DNA of 64,000 bases from Favolaschia claudopus (GCA_037176885.1 JAWWNJ010000123.1:620001-684000), one strand, 5' to 3'; counted from the stretch's first letter, positions 32,385 through 44,934 are shown. Made by a program: numbers and translations. Notes: generated from the sequence alone by a model not told the origin.

Positions 32385-32879
32385 GGGCTCACTGCTAGTT
32401 TTGGTTAATTGTTCAACATGTACCTTATTAGGCCTTGGAAGGCTCATTATGCCCTATAAGAATCCTGGTGAGTGGGTTCCAAAAAAAGCAAACCCTGCCA
32501 AATTGATGGTATTTTGAAGATTAATTCATTCACCCACTGTGTGACAGCTTAGCCCAAGTTTATATCATGAAAGTTGTAGCAAACAACCTGTAAATGAACC
32601 CTTCATTGCTCAAAGTTCCTTGACCATCGTAATTTCGTGGGAAAAACCCCGAATTCGGTTACTTTTGGTAACTGCGAGTAACATAAAGAGAGATGCTCAA
32701 CCAAGGAATAAGAACACAATTTGTTACATTTCTGACTGCGTATTTGGGCCCAGCTTAAACACAAGGTCAGATGATTGGCCATCACAGCCATCCATCAATA
32801 GTGTTTGGAACAAAATTTGATTGATCTTTCGAGTGAGACTCATCAGTGGCATGAGGCTCGGCTCGGCTCAGGGGCATCA

Positions 32880-33340
32880 TGGCTGGCTTCACCCTTGTGA
32901 TCTGTATGCCGGAATACCGGCCTACAGCTTGTGTAAATTCTTATATAGCACCCAAATTAACAATATTAATAATGTCGCGCTGTTGTTTGGGGGGCATAAT
33001 ACTTCGGCTACATTTTTTTACACGCACATTAGTACTCTAGGAGTACTCTACGTGAACAAAACTTTACTTATGCCGGGCGATGATGTTCTGAAGGATGAAC
33101 CACCAATCAAATTTTTGACGAGCTTATCATCATGATAGGATTTCCACTCAGAACCGTAGTCTCGCTATGTATATAGACACTACTCATAACTGAGCAACAC
33201 TGACAGTGATATCATTTACTTTCATTGCCTCGTCAGGCAGCTGTTTGCGAAACTAATGGCACCATTAACAAGTGACACCTCGTTGAAAACCTGCCCCTCT
33301 GTTGGAGAACTGTATTTTTAACTTCCGTCGGCCACTGTGA
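32880..33340. repeat. dispersed repeat, copy 1
   Basis: Blocks such as GTATGCCGGAATACCGGCCT and ACCTGCCCCTCTGT recur in order at 62067-62410. Confidence 0.55.
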
Positions 33341-34249
33341 CATTCGAGATTTGATAGCCCAAACAATCTATCTTCTTAGCTTTGAAAGAATGAGGCACGA
33401 ATGGATTGTTGTGTCAATGACCATCATGTCATTAAACTGTAAACACATGAAATTTGTGATCTGGAATGCCCCCATAGTTTTGCAAACCTTGGGTGAGATA
33501 AGGGAAAAGCCATGTTTTGCTTAAAGGCGTTATATCCTAACATTCCTGTGAAATGATCTGAAATATGATCACAAGTAACTGGTTTGGTGGGGATATAGGC
33601 CCATGTCCCATGTCGGTTGAGAGAAAGGAGAAAAATTGAAAAAAAGGGAGAGAAAAAAGAGAGAAAAGGGTTGGAAAAGGGAGAAAAAGAGAGAAGATTT
33701 CAAATTGTATTACAAGGGTCCCCGCGTTTGAATTTTGAATGAAACAGCTTTGTATTGCGCAAACCAAGCCTCCCGGGCTTTTGATCGCTGTCCTGTCCCA
33801 TGTTGTTGCGGTGATTTCCGTGTCCCAAGTCTAAACGGGGTGTAGTCCTCATTTGGACATGGGCCAGCCAATCGTTTTTCAAGATAACAGACAAGATAAT
33901 CGAAAGGTGATTATCTGCCGGCAACCTCCGGCGACTTACTGTAATCCTCTCCCACGTCGCTATGACGCGTCAATTTCCACTCTCCCGCGCCGCGGTGCAC
34001 TCTGGTGCACTCCAAACTACAAAGCTTACAAGCTCAAACCTCGATAATCTGTTGCTATACTTCACTCCCCGGGATTCTAGAACACAATTTTACACCGGAA
34101 ATCCGAACTCGACAACTTTCAGAATTTGCGCCAAAAATGAATTTCATTCTCGTCTCTCTCGACGGCAGATCCCTTCCATTGCGAATAACCTCCCCGTCCT
34201 CCATTCGATCTGGCAACACATATATATGCGTACAAACCCTTACCTCTGA
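33341..34249. other. gene-free stretch
   Basis: 33610-33700 is a purine-rich GAGAAA tract. Nothing else is supported. Confidence 0.3.
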
Positions 34250-34289
34250 GCGCCATCACTACTTCAATCAACACCATTAACTTGAAAAA

Positions 34290-34990
34290 TAAGTACAGCA
34301 TCAAGTTTCTCATTCACTCTCTGCTGTTTCCCTTCCAGTTCAAACACGCCCAATCTTGCTCAGATCTCCCCCAACCCTTTCCTTCCCCGGATCTTCTGGT
34401 TTCGTCTCGAGAATGTCACGCTCTACCGCCCCGATCAACATGAAAGCATTGAAACAAAAATCTAAATTTCTCTTTCAATTTCCGCTCGTTTCCCTTGAAC
34501 TCAAGCGTACCCGGCGTGGTTTTAGATTTCTCTAGATTTTCCTGCTGTCCGTTTGTGCGGGGGAACGCCGCGCTCGATGACTACCATCAATATCAGCATC
34601 AAACCAAGAATGTATGTTTCTCTTTCAATTTCTGCTCGTTTCCCCTCAACTAAAGCCTACCCGGCGTCGTTTTAGACCTTTTCAGCTCTTCCTGCTGCTC
34701 ATTTATGCGGCGCTGTCCCGGGAACGCCGCGCTCAATGGTTGCCATCAATATTAGCATCAAAAACAGAAATGTAAGTTTCTCTTCCAATTTCTACTCGTT
34801 TCCTCTGATCTCAAGCATTGCCAACATCAATTCGAAGCTGTATAGTTTCTTATGGTGTTTTCCCTTTTTCGCTGTTGCCCCAGGACGTCGTGCTCAATGT
34901 CAATATTAGCTTGGAAACGAAATTGTGAGTCACTCTTCTGATTTCCTCTCATTTTCCTTGGACCCAAGCATTCACAGCAAGGTTTGAGGC
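34290..34990 (+). repeat. tandem array of ~155-bp units, each with a splice-donor-like junction
   Basis: Four to five diverged units. The equivalent junctions are at 34461 (TCTAAATT), 34612 (GTATGT), 34772 (GTAAGT) and 34925 (GTGAGT), spaced 151, 160 and 153 bp. Each is preceded by an exon-like block with CGCGCTC-x-ATG and ATCAATAT, and followed by TTTCTCTTTCAATTTC-like sequence. A weaker unit starts near 34296. No long ORF spans the array. Confidence 0.65.
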
Positions 34991-35207
34991 TATATTCAAT
35001 GATATTATTTAGCGAGAACTTCCCCAGAATGTTGTTATCGAGGGCTGCTTGACTCGGTGCCAACAGTTTAATTACACAATATGAATAGACTTGGACGTCC
35101 TAATCCAACACGGAAACCACCGTAATTATCGTTGTCCGTAATGGCGACGGTAAATTTCGATTTATGATCGGGAGCCTCAACATGAGGATTGTAGCTGCGT
35201 GAAAGAA

Positions 35208-35414
35208 TAGGGAGTTTGTGCGAGCGACCCAGGTCGCTTTTCAACCGCTCAGATCTCCGCAACAACAGATACCAGGTATGAGCTCCAAGCGACCTAGGAG
35301 AGTATCGCGGCCCTGGGGCATTCCTAGGTCGCTGGGACCTCACACCTGAGGCTGCTCGTTGTGGAGATCTGAGCGGTCGCAAAGCGACCCGGGTCGCTTT
35401 GCACAAACCCGCTA
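35208..35414. repeat. foldback element, TAGGGAGTTTGTGC family
   Basis: Arms of ~90 bp start TAGGGAGTTTGTGCGAGCGA and mirror at 35330-35414 with ~80% pairing. A one-armed copy lies at 58677-58790. Confidence 0.65.
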
Positions 35415-35832
35415 ATGGCGTAAGTGCAAACCCTATACAGAGATAGAGACCCGCACTAATACATGTCCCGACGATTGCGTCTCACCATCCAACCAAGTCG
35501 CACGAAAAGGATTCCGAGCCAACCGAGTTCTATGCTTGTTGATACCATGACACGAACCTGCTTCTGGGTAGGAATGCGATGATCTGGAAGCTGTACAGAA
35601 ACCCCCGAGGGAGCTCACTTCCACAGGGCGGGGGGGGCAGGACCGACTCCGAACAAAGTCCAAACAGACATTTGTTTGGTGTGATTTGCCAGTCCCCACC
35701 ATTTCGATCAATTCGCTCCACACGTGACTTTTAATTTTTTCCGACAAATCTCCAAATTCCCCTAAAAAATTAGGCTTATAAATTATGTCTGGCGGAATTC
35801 AAGTTTTCAAGTTGTGAAAAGAGAAGAGAAAG
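35415..35832. other. gene-free stretch before the chromovirus
   Basis: No supported gene. It ends with GAAAG, the left target duplication of the chromovirus. Confidence 0.3.
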
Positions 35833-36055
35833 TGTTAGGGACGCGTTGGGGACGCGTCGGGTTTGATTCAACTCCGCTTCCGATCCGAGGTGTATTATTC
35901 AGAGACGATTACATACATGAAATCGTACCTATAAAAGCTGTCAGATTATTTGTAGTACTTTACTTCTACTTTTTACTTCGCACTACGACACACTCTAGAA
36001 TCTACTTTGTTCTGGTTCAGTGTGCTTGTGCGACTGGAAGTCACCCAACTTTACA
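35833..36055 (+). repeat. chromovirus 5' LTR
   Basis: 223 bp, TG...CA ends; differs from the 3' LTR at CTATAAAAG/CTATCAAAG and CACTCTAG/CACACTAG. No canonical TGG primer-binding site follows directly. Confidence 0.95.
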
Positions 36056-36177
36056 CTTTTTTTGAACCCTACTTTACGTGGGGTCATCGAGTGTGCTCTT
36101 GCCACAGTGCGAGAATTTCGTCTGCTACGCGCACGAGCCCCCATCGATAACACTTTTCGCTGTCCCATCTTCGACTA

Positions 36178-36950
36178 TGGCTACCACCATCATCTCGAGG
36201 AAAGCACAGCGCAAGCAGGCTACGAACTCGGCTCCTGCACCCTCTCCGGAAACGATCGGCACAATCGCACCGATAGGATCTGCTGTCACCGACGACGGAG
36301 ATCCTCCGTCATCGCGTGGACGTCGGCGAACAAAGGCAGTGCCGACCCCTGACGACGTGGGAGACAGCCACGCAATCCAGGCCAGTATGCCTGGTGCGCT
36401 GGCACAGTCTTCTTTCTACTCTCATGTCGCTCATACACCTACCGTCGTTACTGGGCAACTACGCTCAGCATCTTGGACTCCCTACCAGTATACTAGATCT
36501 GATACCCCGCCGCCTTACAAGCTGATTAAACAAACACTGCTTAAACCTGTTTTGCGGCCTATCCCGGGATTGATTAATCAAACTTCATATGGTTAGGCGT
36601 CGGATTTATACCTTGAACAGCTGAACTATTGGGTTAAGGTGTGGTCTAAGCCTGCTTACCCCCTCCACCTGACTCATTTATCATCTATATCACAGCGAGT
36701 GTTCATTGCCTCGGGTTCAGGTGTTACTGTCGAATACATCATCCAAAAAGGCTCTGCTCCGGTAGATCCAATCATACAATTTTCTTCTCATTCTCTTCCT
36801 GCTGGGTCCATCTCCGCTCCGTCGCTCGATTCTGAAAATAGGATGGAGCAGTCGACACCGCTAAGCTATATACCTCAGCCTGGCAACATGTTGACCACAA
36901 CGAAGCACGAGAAGGCTCGCTCATCCAAGAAAGGAAGTTCCCGATGTTGA
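36178..36950 (+). other. gag N-terminal segment with one in-frame TAG
   Basis: Apart from TAG at 36593-36595, the frame runs open from 36178 to 36950. A single CAG-to-TAG change would explain the stop. Confidence 0.6.
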
Positions 36951-39383
36951 CGACCCCCCGCAAACGAAGGCTCACCGGAAAACTCTCAAGGACGAGGGAA
37001 AAACTGTGAGTGATATTCCACGTCGTCGACGTCATTCTCCGAGCCCGGTACGAGACGCACTTCCTGTCAACAACGATGGTGCGTCGCTGCAAAGGTCAAA
37101 GCAGCCGGGCAGTACCGCGAGTGCTGAGTCGCGCTCGCAAAATTATGCATGGCCTGGTGCTCAACAACTGGGGCCCAGTGCACTTTCCTCCATATCCCTC
37201 TTCTGTTTTTGAATGAGTACAGCGGCTCTCGCGATGACGCCGTTATGTCGGATGGTCAGCGAGCGATGCGCCGCAGCGAAAAAGATCGCGCGGTCGATTC
37301 CTCACCACATAAAGGTGGTCGTGAGTCGCAAAAGCTGGCGCCCGCGCCCATCGTTGTCTACGACGACAACTCTGACGATGAGATTGTTACCTTCACCAAT
37401 AATAGAGGGAAACGACTCGCGGAAGCCGCCATTGCTCTTGACAAAGAACATAAACAGATGGCGTTCACGGAAGAGGATCGTCATCGCCGGGAACAGTTTG
37501 TTCTGGGGATGAACAAGCTTCGAGACTTGAGGGTCAACGATGACCGTGAGTCTGCTGAGCAGGTTGCCGTGAACGACGCGGTGGAGGAGGCAGATTTTGA
37601 GTATGCAAAACAAGTGCAGGCTCAAGACCAAGAGGAATTTTCACGGCGTGTTCTTGAGATACAACGAGAGACCGCCGAAGAGGATGAAAAGGCACGCGTT
37701 CTCGAAGAGACCGCACGTACGGCGTACGAAGTTGCGTGTGCTCAACGGCAGAAGGCCGAGCAGCGCAAGAAATCAGCAGTGGCTCAGCTAGCCACCGCTG
37801 TTGACCAGAAGAAGGTTCGGATGGATTTCACTCCACTGAAAGCTGATGCTGCGGCGCCCAAACCTAAAGTTGAGGATAATTCGCTCTATGGTGTGGGCAA
37901 ACCTGTTCCGTGGCATGACCGCGTGGTATTCCAACGCCTTCGACGACAAATGTTGAAGGAGAACGGGTACTCGGGGTATATTGATATGAATATTGGATTC
38001 GACGCTAAAGACGAACCAATTGAAATAGGCCCAGCACCCATTCAAACACCGAACTGGAGTGGATGGGATTTGAATGCGACACCTCCAGCTAAGAAAATAA
38101 GGGCTGAAGGTCAAGCTGAGGCAATGGGCGAGGGCAAATCGACAACACCAGTCAACCCTCAAGCCAAGAAAGAAAAGAAGGCGAAGAAAGCCGAACCGTC
38201 GGATGGGGGAGAGTCATCTTCAGACTCTGACTCGTCCTCCAGAGCTTCGTCTCGTAAAAAATCCAAGAAGAATCGCCGAAGCTATCGGTCAGATTCTAAT
38301 TATTCACGCTCCGAAACAACGGACAGCGCGTTTGGGGAGTCCAGCGACTCTGAGAGAGACTCGCGGAAGAAGCGTAAAATACGCCGCAATCGCGACAGTT
38401 CACCAAGTGATTCATCTGGTGATTCCAGCAGTTCGTCGAATGAGAGTTCAGACGAAAGTTCCAATTCAGACGATGACCATAAAAAGAAAAAAGGTTCGTC
38501 CCATACTCCTCGCAAGCACAAGGGCAACCAACCGCGCTTATCGTCGTCGTCGCCGTCGTAATTCACGGCGAAATCATCATTTCGCATGGGCGACGAGATA
38601 AAAAATATCGCGTTGAACCGGGCGATCCGTCTATGGCAGGACTGCCTGCAAAACATCTGAAACGATGGCGGCGCAGTCTTCATCATTTCTATAAGAAATT
38701 CCTCAAAGAGACTTTGGGGAAGAACCCAAAGGTCTCATCAGTATTCGATGAAAATAAAAACTTGAAATTCCCCGTTCCACCTATGTATAACGGGTCCTCA
38801 GATATCACCAAATTCGACGAACACATAATAGTGATGGGTCGTTGGTTAGAGCTGATGGGCTTGGGTGGTAAAGAGAATGACCGGAAACGCATTCTTACCC
38901 ACGGATTTTATTTATCCGGCGCGGCTAAGGATTGGTATGAAAATCAAGTCACTGGGTTATACCGTACCCAGCGCGATTGGACATACGAGGAGGTTATACT
39001 AGGCCTCTTCGATCGCTTCATTAATAAGGCGAGTGTGCAAAAATCAACAGATTTATTCTGGAGTGCCCGTTATTCTCCGGAAATGGGTATAACTGGTTAT
39101 TACCACCAGCTCATGAACGCGTCGAGACGTATGGTTAAACGTCCCGATTCCTATACATTCAAAACACAGTTCATGTCCCAGATGCCCGCCGGGATGTTTA
39201 AATCGCTGACAGAGCGAAACATCACAGCGGAGTACAGCAAAGTCAAAGAGATACTTGATTGTGCTGTGAATTATGAATGGCATAGGTCCATAGAAGAACG
39301 CAATGCAGAGAGACGGCGCTCTCAACCGTGATTCAGTGAGCCATCAACGAGACGTGAAGGTGGAACGAAGGATTCACCTCGTA

Positions 39384-39553
39384 CTGTACCAATCTGTATG
39401 ACTGAAACGTAACGCGTAACGGCGGCCTTTTTTCGCTTACAAATCACCCATATAAGGCAGGTCACCTTCCATAAAAGGGTGATTTGTAAGCCGTTTCAAG
39501 CGTTTCAGCCTGTAACGGTCTATTTTGCGTTTCAGTCATACAGATTGGTACAG
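39384..39553. mobile_element. 170-bp MITE, CTGTACC family, copy 1 (in gag)
   Basis: 26-bp perfect TIRs starting CTGTACCAATCTGTATGACT; TA on both sides (39382-39383, 39554-39555). Removing it with one TA keeps the gag frame. One base differs from the copy at 62916-63085. TA duplication points to Tc1/mariner-type mobilisation. Confidence 0.95.
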
Positions 39554-40729
39554 TATGGCTGCTGGTCGACGTGATATCACGAAGCGGTATCGCTTTGTGA
39601 AACGCGAACCTCTTCAGAACGAGCAGAAAAAGGGTGATTACCGCCCGAATTCAGATCGCATAATTCCCAGGGAGGTATCACGACAGGAAACTCGTGATGG
39701 GGGAGGGAATGGATGGACGGGAACGAAAGTTCGTCCGTATCCCGAACCTCAACAAGGGGCCAAGCCGCCATCTCCTAAGGGAAAATGGTGGAGTTGTGGT
39801 GGTAATCACTATAGCAATGATCCCATCTGCCCAAATAATAAAACGCGCGCGCCTATTATGTATCATGGACGTGAAGTTGTGAATGATAATGAGGAAGAAG
39901 GTCAAAAGTCCTCAGAGTCAAAGCAATCTGGATCAAAGTCTTCGGAGGAAACATCCGAGCAGTTCAAGCAGATAGTCGATTCAGACGCTGAAGATGAAAT
40001 AGTTGATGGTGTTCAGTACGACTCCGAGTATACATTGGAGGAGTGCAGTGAATATTCAGACTACGACGACGACGAGAGATGTTATCGCGTCAACGTTGAA
40101 GACTCGGGGGAGAATGATACTCCCGAGTTAGAGTCTGTTTCGGATTCAGACGAGGAGTCTGAATGTGACTTTTCTGACTCGGAAAGACCCGACACTGATC
40201 CAGGTATTGGAAGTGATGAGTCGGTGGAATTACCACCTCCGCAAACGAATTTAAAACCAAAGCCCAAGCAAAGGGAACTTTGCCTGGAGGAGTTGGGACT
40301 ATTTGGGGTGTGTGATGATTATTCCGACGATGAATTCGTTACCGAAGAAGACGTCGATAAGTTGGCAAAAGAAATGGCCAAGTATCTCATGGAAACTCGC
40401 GACCCCGAGCAGGTGGTCGAATATTTTTCCGCAGGCCGTGAGCGGAGCGAGAAAGACTCTACCTCTCAATCAGGCCAAAAACGAGGCGTGTATCTCAAAA
40501 GAACGAAAAAACCACGCCCGAGGCCTGCGAGGACCTCTGAAAATGCGGCTATACCCTAGATCCCCGGTTCGGACAATTTCTCCCAGATTTTGGGAGGAGA
40601 AAATTTTCGAAACTGCCCGCAACTCTGAAAACGCGATTTCTGCAATCTCAAAAAGCGTGGGAATTTTTGGCTGTTCGGACATTTTGGGATCTAGCCTCCA
40701 AAGGCATTATCCGAGGTCCTGGCCTGCGC

Positions 40730-41061
40730 GGTCAGAGTCAGAGAATTTCTGTTTGACTGCATATGTGAACATCAACAACAAACCTGCATTCACGTTGTTT
40801 GATTCGGGCTGTACAACCGAAGCTTGTAGTCCCGAATTTGCGCGCGTCGCGGGGATTAAGGTGTTCCCAATTCAGTCTGAAGTGACTCTTCAGTTGGGAA
40901 CTGCCGGTAGTCGCTCGAAAATTAATCCTGGTATGATTGCGATGCTTGAGTACGACGATATTATGTCGGAAGAGTATTTGGATATTGTGAACCTCGACCG
41001 GTTCGATGTAATTCTGGGGAACAAAATTCATGAGGAAGCACCGAATTTCTCTGGATTTTGA
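40730..41061 (+). pseudogene. retropepsin-like aspartic protease domain
   Basis: The frame contains FDSGCTTEACSPEFARVAG, in which DSG is the catalytic triplet of retropepsins, and a second conserved hydrophobic stretch DRFDVILGNKIHEE. It lies in a different frame from the preceding gag segment, with a stop at 41061 and a change of frame into pol near 41058. Confidence 0.7.
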
Positions 41062-42912
41062 GTTCAATACCGTACGGGTTGCTGGAGTACCATCCGCAAC
41101 TTTTTCCGAGAAAGCAGAATGCAGCGAGGTTGAATGGCAAAATGCCGCTCGCCGCATTGTACGCGCCACGCAAGAATGAAGAAATTCCCGCCACTGCACC
41201 GTCAACAGTCAACCATCGCGAGCAGTTTGTTGGAATGACGACTACTCGGAAAGGGACAGTGACTATGCAGGAGGTCCCTGACGAGGAGATGATTGAAGAA
41301 CTGTCTCGTGAAACCTTACCTTCGGATATTCCTGTTATCATTGAGGAGACCGGTAAAATTACTAGCGCGGAGGGTGAAAAGTTTCCAGAGTTTGTGATGG
41401 AATTCTCACGCCGCTATTTTCCTGATAGACATTCAGTCGAACGAAATACTGAGCGTATCCGATTGAATGCTCTCCGAAAACCTGTGAAATCAGAATCCTC
41501 CACCAAATTATCTGAGGTTCTGGCTGACGAGGTTAAAGAACACCTTGGAAAAATGTTTCGTACCGCTACGGACATTCATGTTCAAGAGATCGAAGCCGGT
41601 AAACTGAAGTTTACTGAGGAGGACATTCCACGGCTTCGAGATCGGTGGATGGATATCTGCTTGGATATTATGTCGGGGGTACCTGAAAAGATGCCGCCAC
41701 TCCGGGCAGTTAACCATAGAATTCCACTCACTGATGAGAAGATGCTGTATCATTACCATCTTCCGCGATGCCCAGATGCTATGAAACCACTAGTCTCACC
41801 AAGTCAGACTCTACAAGATTTATGATAGTCGATGAATCTATTATATAGAGTCTGAACTTGATGGCGCCTGTCATCCAAGACCTCGGATTCTGTGACACAC
41901 GTGCCAGTTCACACGGTCGGATAAGGAAATGACACGTCGTTCGGAAAACTTGGCGGTCCAACTTGAGCCCAATATGCAGCTTGTTGGCTGTATGGAGGGC
42001 TTGAAACCCTTATTTACACTTGCCGGGGCTGATATTTACCATTGTGAAGCATCTGGGACTTTGGGCGGGGTCGTAACCAGTACGTATGCCGAAGATACTA
42101 TACTTATTCCATGAACGCAATATTACTTGATGGTTATGGTCCTAAAGCGTAAAATAGCACTGAATTATGTCTATCTATGGGCTGGACCAGTCTTTCAATA
42201 CTTCTCTAGGCTTGCGAAGCCTTCACAGTGGGTCGTCGCTGCGTACCATAGCACCGAAGCGTATACGTGTCATGCCCCATTGGGGCGTGGGGAAATGCAC
42301 ATGATGTTACAGCCGTGACAAAACCGAGGTCCGGGTCGAACCCCGCCAACAATTTCAGACTATGAAACCACAGCTCAGCGAGAAAATTCAAAAATATACT
42401 CGTGCCGGCTGGTGGCAACCTGTTCAGACAAATCAAGCTGCACCGATGCTGTGTATCCCTAGAAAGAATGGGACATTGCGTACCGCAATAGACTGTCGCA
42501 AGCGCAATGCGAACACGCAGAAAGACGTGACACCATTTCCGGATCAGGATCAAATCCGTATGGATTGTGCACGCGCGAAATATCGATCTAAAATCGACAT
42601 GTCCCGACGCCTACGAGCAAATTAGAATAATTGCTGAAGACGTCTGGAAAACTTCTTTTGCTACAATTTATGGCACCTATGTCAGTCACACCATGCAGAT
42701 TGGGGACTGCAACGCACCTGCTACGTTTCAACGTATAATGACAATGGTATTCCAGGAATTTATTGGACGTTTGTTCACGTCTACTTGGATGACATATTCA
42801 TTTATTCAAATAGCATAGAGAAGCATGAGAAGCACCTCGGCAAGTTTTTGATACGCTTCGCCAGAATCAGTTCTATCTGAAGAAAGAGAAATGTGATCTG
42901 TATTCAAAGAAA
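41058..42912 (+). pseudogene. chromovirus reverse transcriptase, broken
   Basis: The linker and RT N-terminus (41058-41790) include DIMSGVPEKMPPLRAVNHRI. The frame is cut by the 572-bp TAGTCTC element at 41791-42362 and resumes at 42363 with KPQLSEKIQKYTRAGWW, then the fingers AAPMLCIPRKNGTLRTAIDC and palm KYRSKIDMS. A shift near 42605 leads to IGDCNAPATFQRIMTMVF. A second shift near 42770 is needed to read the catalytic YLDD box. Thus at least two shifts plus one insertion inactivate it. Confidence 0.85.
41791..42362. mobile_element. 572-bp TAGTCTC-family element in the RT frame
   Basis: Ends TAGTCTCACCAAGTCAGACT... and ...TTTCAGACTA. TGAAACCAC duplicates at 41782-41790 and 42363-42371 (identity extends to 12 bp because CTA also matches). 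A stem-loop CAGACTCTA/TAGAGTCTG lies inside the left end. Removing element plus one copy restores the RT reading frame. Confidence 0.85.
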
Positions 42913-44934
42913 ATGGATTGTCTCGGACATCTGATTGACGATCGCGGATTGCACGCGGACGCCGACAAGATGGAGAAGATACGCGACTGGAGAACACCTC
43001 GTACCTATCACGATGTTCAACGGTTTCTCGGATTGGTCCAGTATCTGGCTCAATTTTTGCCGGATATCTCAGCGTACACTGGACCACTTGCAGCTATCAC
43101 CCGAAATGGAGCCTCATTTGCATGGAGGCCCATTCACCAATCTTGCTTTGATACAATCAAGCTGATCTGTTGTAAGACAGCCATATTGCGGCCAATTGAT
43201 CGGTCGTTGAATGAACCAATATGGGTTATCTGCGATGCGTCAGTTTCGGGAGTTGGCGCAATGTATGGTCAAGGACCTACATGGCAGACATGCCGCCCCG
43301 CAGGTTTCATGTCGAGAAAATTCACATGTGCACAACATAATTACCGTGTTTTCGAACAGGAAACTCTAGCAATATTAGAGGCGCTCCTAAAGTGGGAAGA
43401 CAAGTTAATGGGATATCGCGTTCATGTAGTGACGGACCAGCAGGCGCTTGAATTTTTCCATTCGCAAAAACGACTATCCAGCCGTCAAACGCGGTGGATG
43501 GAATATTTGTCGAGGTTTGACTTTGATATCCGTTACATCAAGGGAGAGCTCAACAAAGGTGCTAATTGTTTGTCGCGTTACTACGAGAATGATACGTGGA
43601 ATGAGACTCACGATAACTCCGAGTACGTTAACGCTGACATCCGACTCGATCCGGAACAGGATGATATTCCCTGGGATCGTAAGTTAGAAATTGAATCGAT
43701 GCGCGCAATGGAGGAAATTCAACCTCGGCGTAGTGCACGATTGCAAAATAAATTGGAAGCTCGAGATGAAGAGGTGCAGGAGATGGAAGCTGCAGCAGAA
43801 CCAACTGCAGTTACCAATCTGAAATCTCAAACTTACGGCGAGGATCCAACGGTGTTTGCCTCACGAACTCGAGAAGATACCGCTGGACCGCCGCCCGCAA
43901 TCGAAGATCCGGTCCTTGATCTTATTCGAGACGGGTACAAGGACGATATATTTTTCAAGAAAATTGTGGCTAATCCAAATGATGTGGACTTCTTGGGACC
44001 ATTTCCCAAGTCCGGCGAATTCAGTTATTTGTGGGTTATCATGTGCAGACTCACCTCAGCGGTGCATTTGTTACCAATAACGACTAAAACAAAGGCAACA
44101 GAATTAGCAAGAATTTATGTGCGCGAGATCGTTCGCCTTCACGGCTTACCTCGGTCAATAGTTTCCGATCGTGATTCAAAGTTCACATCGGCATTTTGGC
44201 GTGAGGTTCACCGGCTGCTTGGAGCGAAGCTGTTAATGTCAACGGCGTTTCATCCCCAAACAGACGGGGCAACGGAGCGGGCTAACCGTTCAGTGTCACA
44301 AATATTGCGATCATTCATTCAACCCGATCAAAAAGATTGGGAAGAGAAGATCCCAATGGTTGAATTTGCTATCAACGCGAGTATCAGCGCGTCGACAACG
44401 TACTCACCGTTTGAATTGAACGGCGGGTATATACCGCATATGTTGAAGGAATTCAGTTCGGAATTGAAACCACCGCCCGGCGTAAAAGCATTTGCCGAGC
44501 GGGCGCTGTTGAACCTAGCTGAGGCGCATGACGCTATAATTGCGGCGCGTCTGTTTTCAACTGAGCAGTCAAATAAGAATCGACGAGACGAACCTGTGAT
44601 TCCAGCGGGATCTCTTGTTTATCTATCAACTAAAAACTTGGCGCAGCCGAAAGGGCGGGCTAAGAAACTATTACCTCGCTTTGTTGGACCTTACCGAGTC
44701 CAAAAAGCTCTCCCGGAATGCTCGGATTATGAGCTAGAGCTCCCCGAAGTATTAGCTTCGCGGGGAGTACATAACAGATTTCATGTTAGCCTGTTGCGGC
44801 CGTATCTTGAATCCAGTGACGCACTGTTTCCCAAAGGGGACAGACCTGGCCCATATGATTTCGGCGCGCCTGCAGACAACGAATGGCACGTCGATTCAAT
44901 TCTGGCACACCGCTGGATTGATAGTAAAATGTGA
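42913..44934 (+). pseudogene. chromovirus RNase H and integrase, 673-codon open frame
   Basis: It starts in the RT thumb (GHLIDDRGLHADADKMEKIR) and continues with Ty3-type RNase H (ICDASVSGVGAMYGQ, FEQETLAILEALLKWED, TDQQALEFF). The integrase core has the first Asp in VDFLGPFPKS, the second in SDRDSKFTS and the Glu in TDGATERANRS, so DDE is complete. The HHCC zinc domain that normally precedes the core is absent: the sequence jumps in frame from FFKKIVANPND to the VDFLGP motif, a deletion of roughly 100 residues compared with relatives. A GPY/F-like segment (RFVGPYRVQKA) follows. The frame is uninterrupted, but the enzyme is probably defective because the N-terminal domain is needed for integrase assembly. 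Confidence 0.85.

Larger units (their letters stand above)
36178..40559 (+). pseudogene. chromovirus gag, fragmented
   Basis: The start is ATG at 36178 (MATTIISRKAQRKQATNSAP). The frame is broken by TAG at 36593-36595, shifts near 36940, 37200 and 38530-38630, a TGA at 39332-39334, and a TA-type MITE at 39384-39553. Segment 37149-38561 is a Glu/Ala coiled coil followed by a Ser/Asp/Lys-rich stretch. Segment 38633-39331 is the capsid-like domain (YNGSSDITKFDEHIIVMGRW, DRFINKASVQKSTDLFW). Segment 39556-40559 holds a degenerate knuckle WWSCGGNHYSNDPICP that lacks the usual first Cys, then an acidic region. Gag packages element RNA in the cytoplasm. Segment order matches agaricomycete chromoviruses; assignment is by pattern. 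Confidence 0.8.

Noticed and set aside
33157..33180. TAGTCTCG match as another TAGTCTC-family end
   Set aside because: Only eight bases match, there is no stem-loop, and the preceding 9 bp (TCAGAACCG) are not found again next to a GAGACTA.
37302..37631. 109-codon minus-strand ORF
   Set aside because: Shadow of the gag coiled-coil coding region on the other strand.
42913..44934. intact, active integrase gene
   Set aside because: The frame is open but the HHCC domain is missing and RT upstream is broken, so it is listed as a pseudogene.
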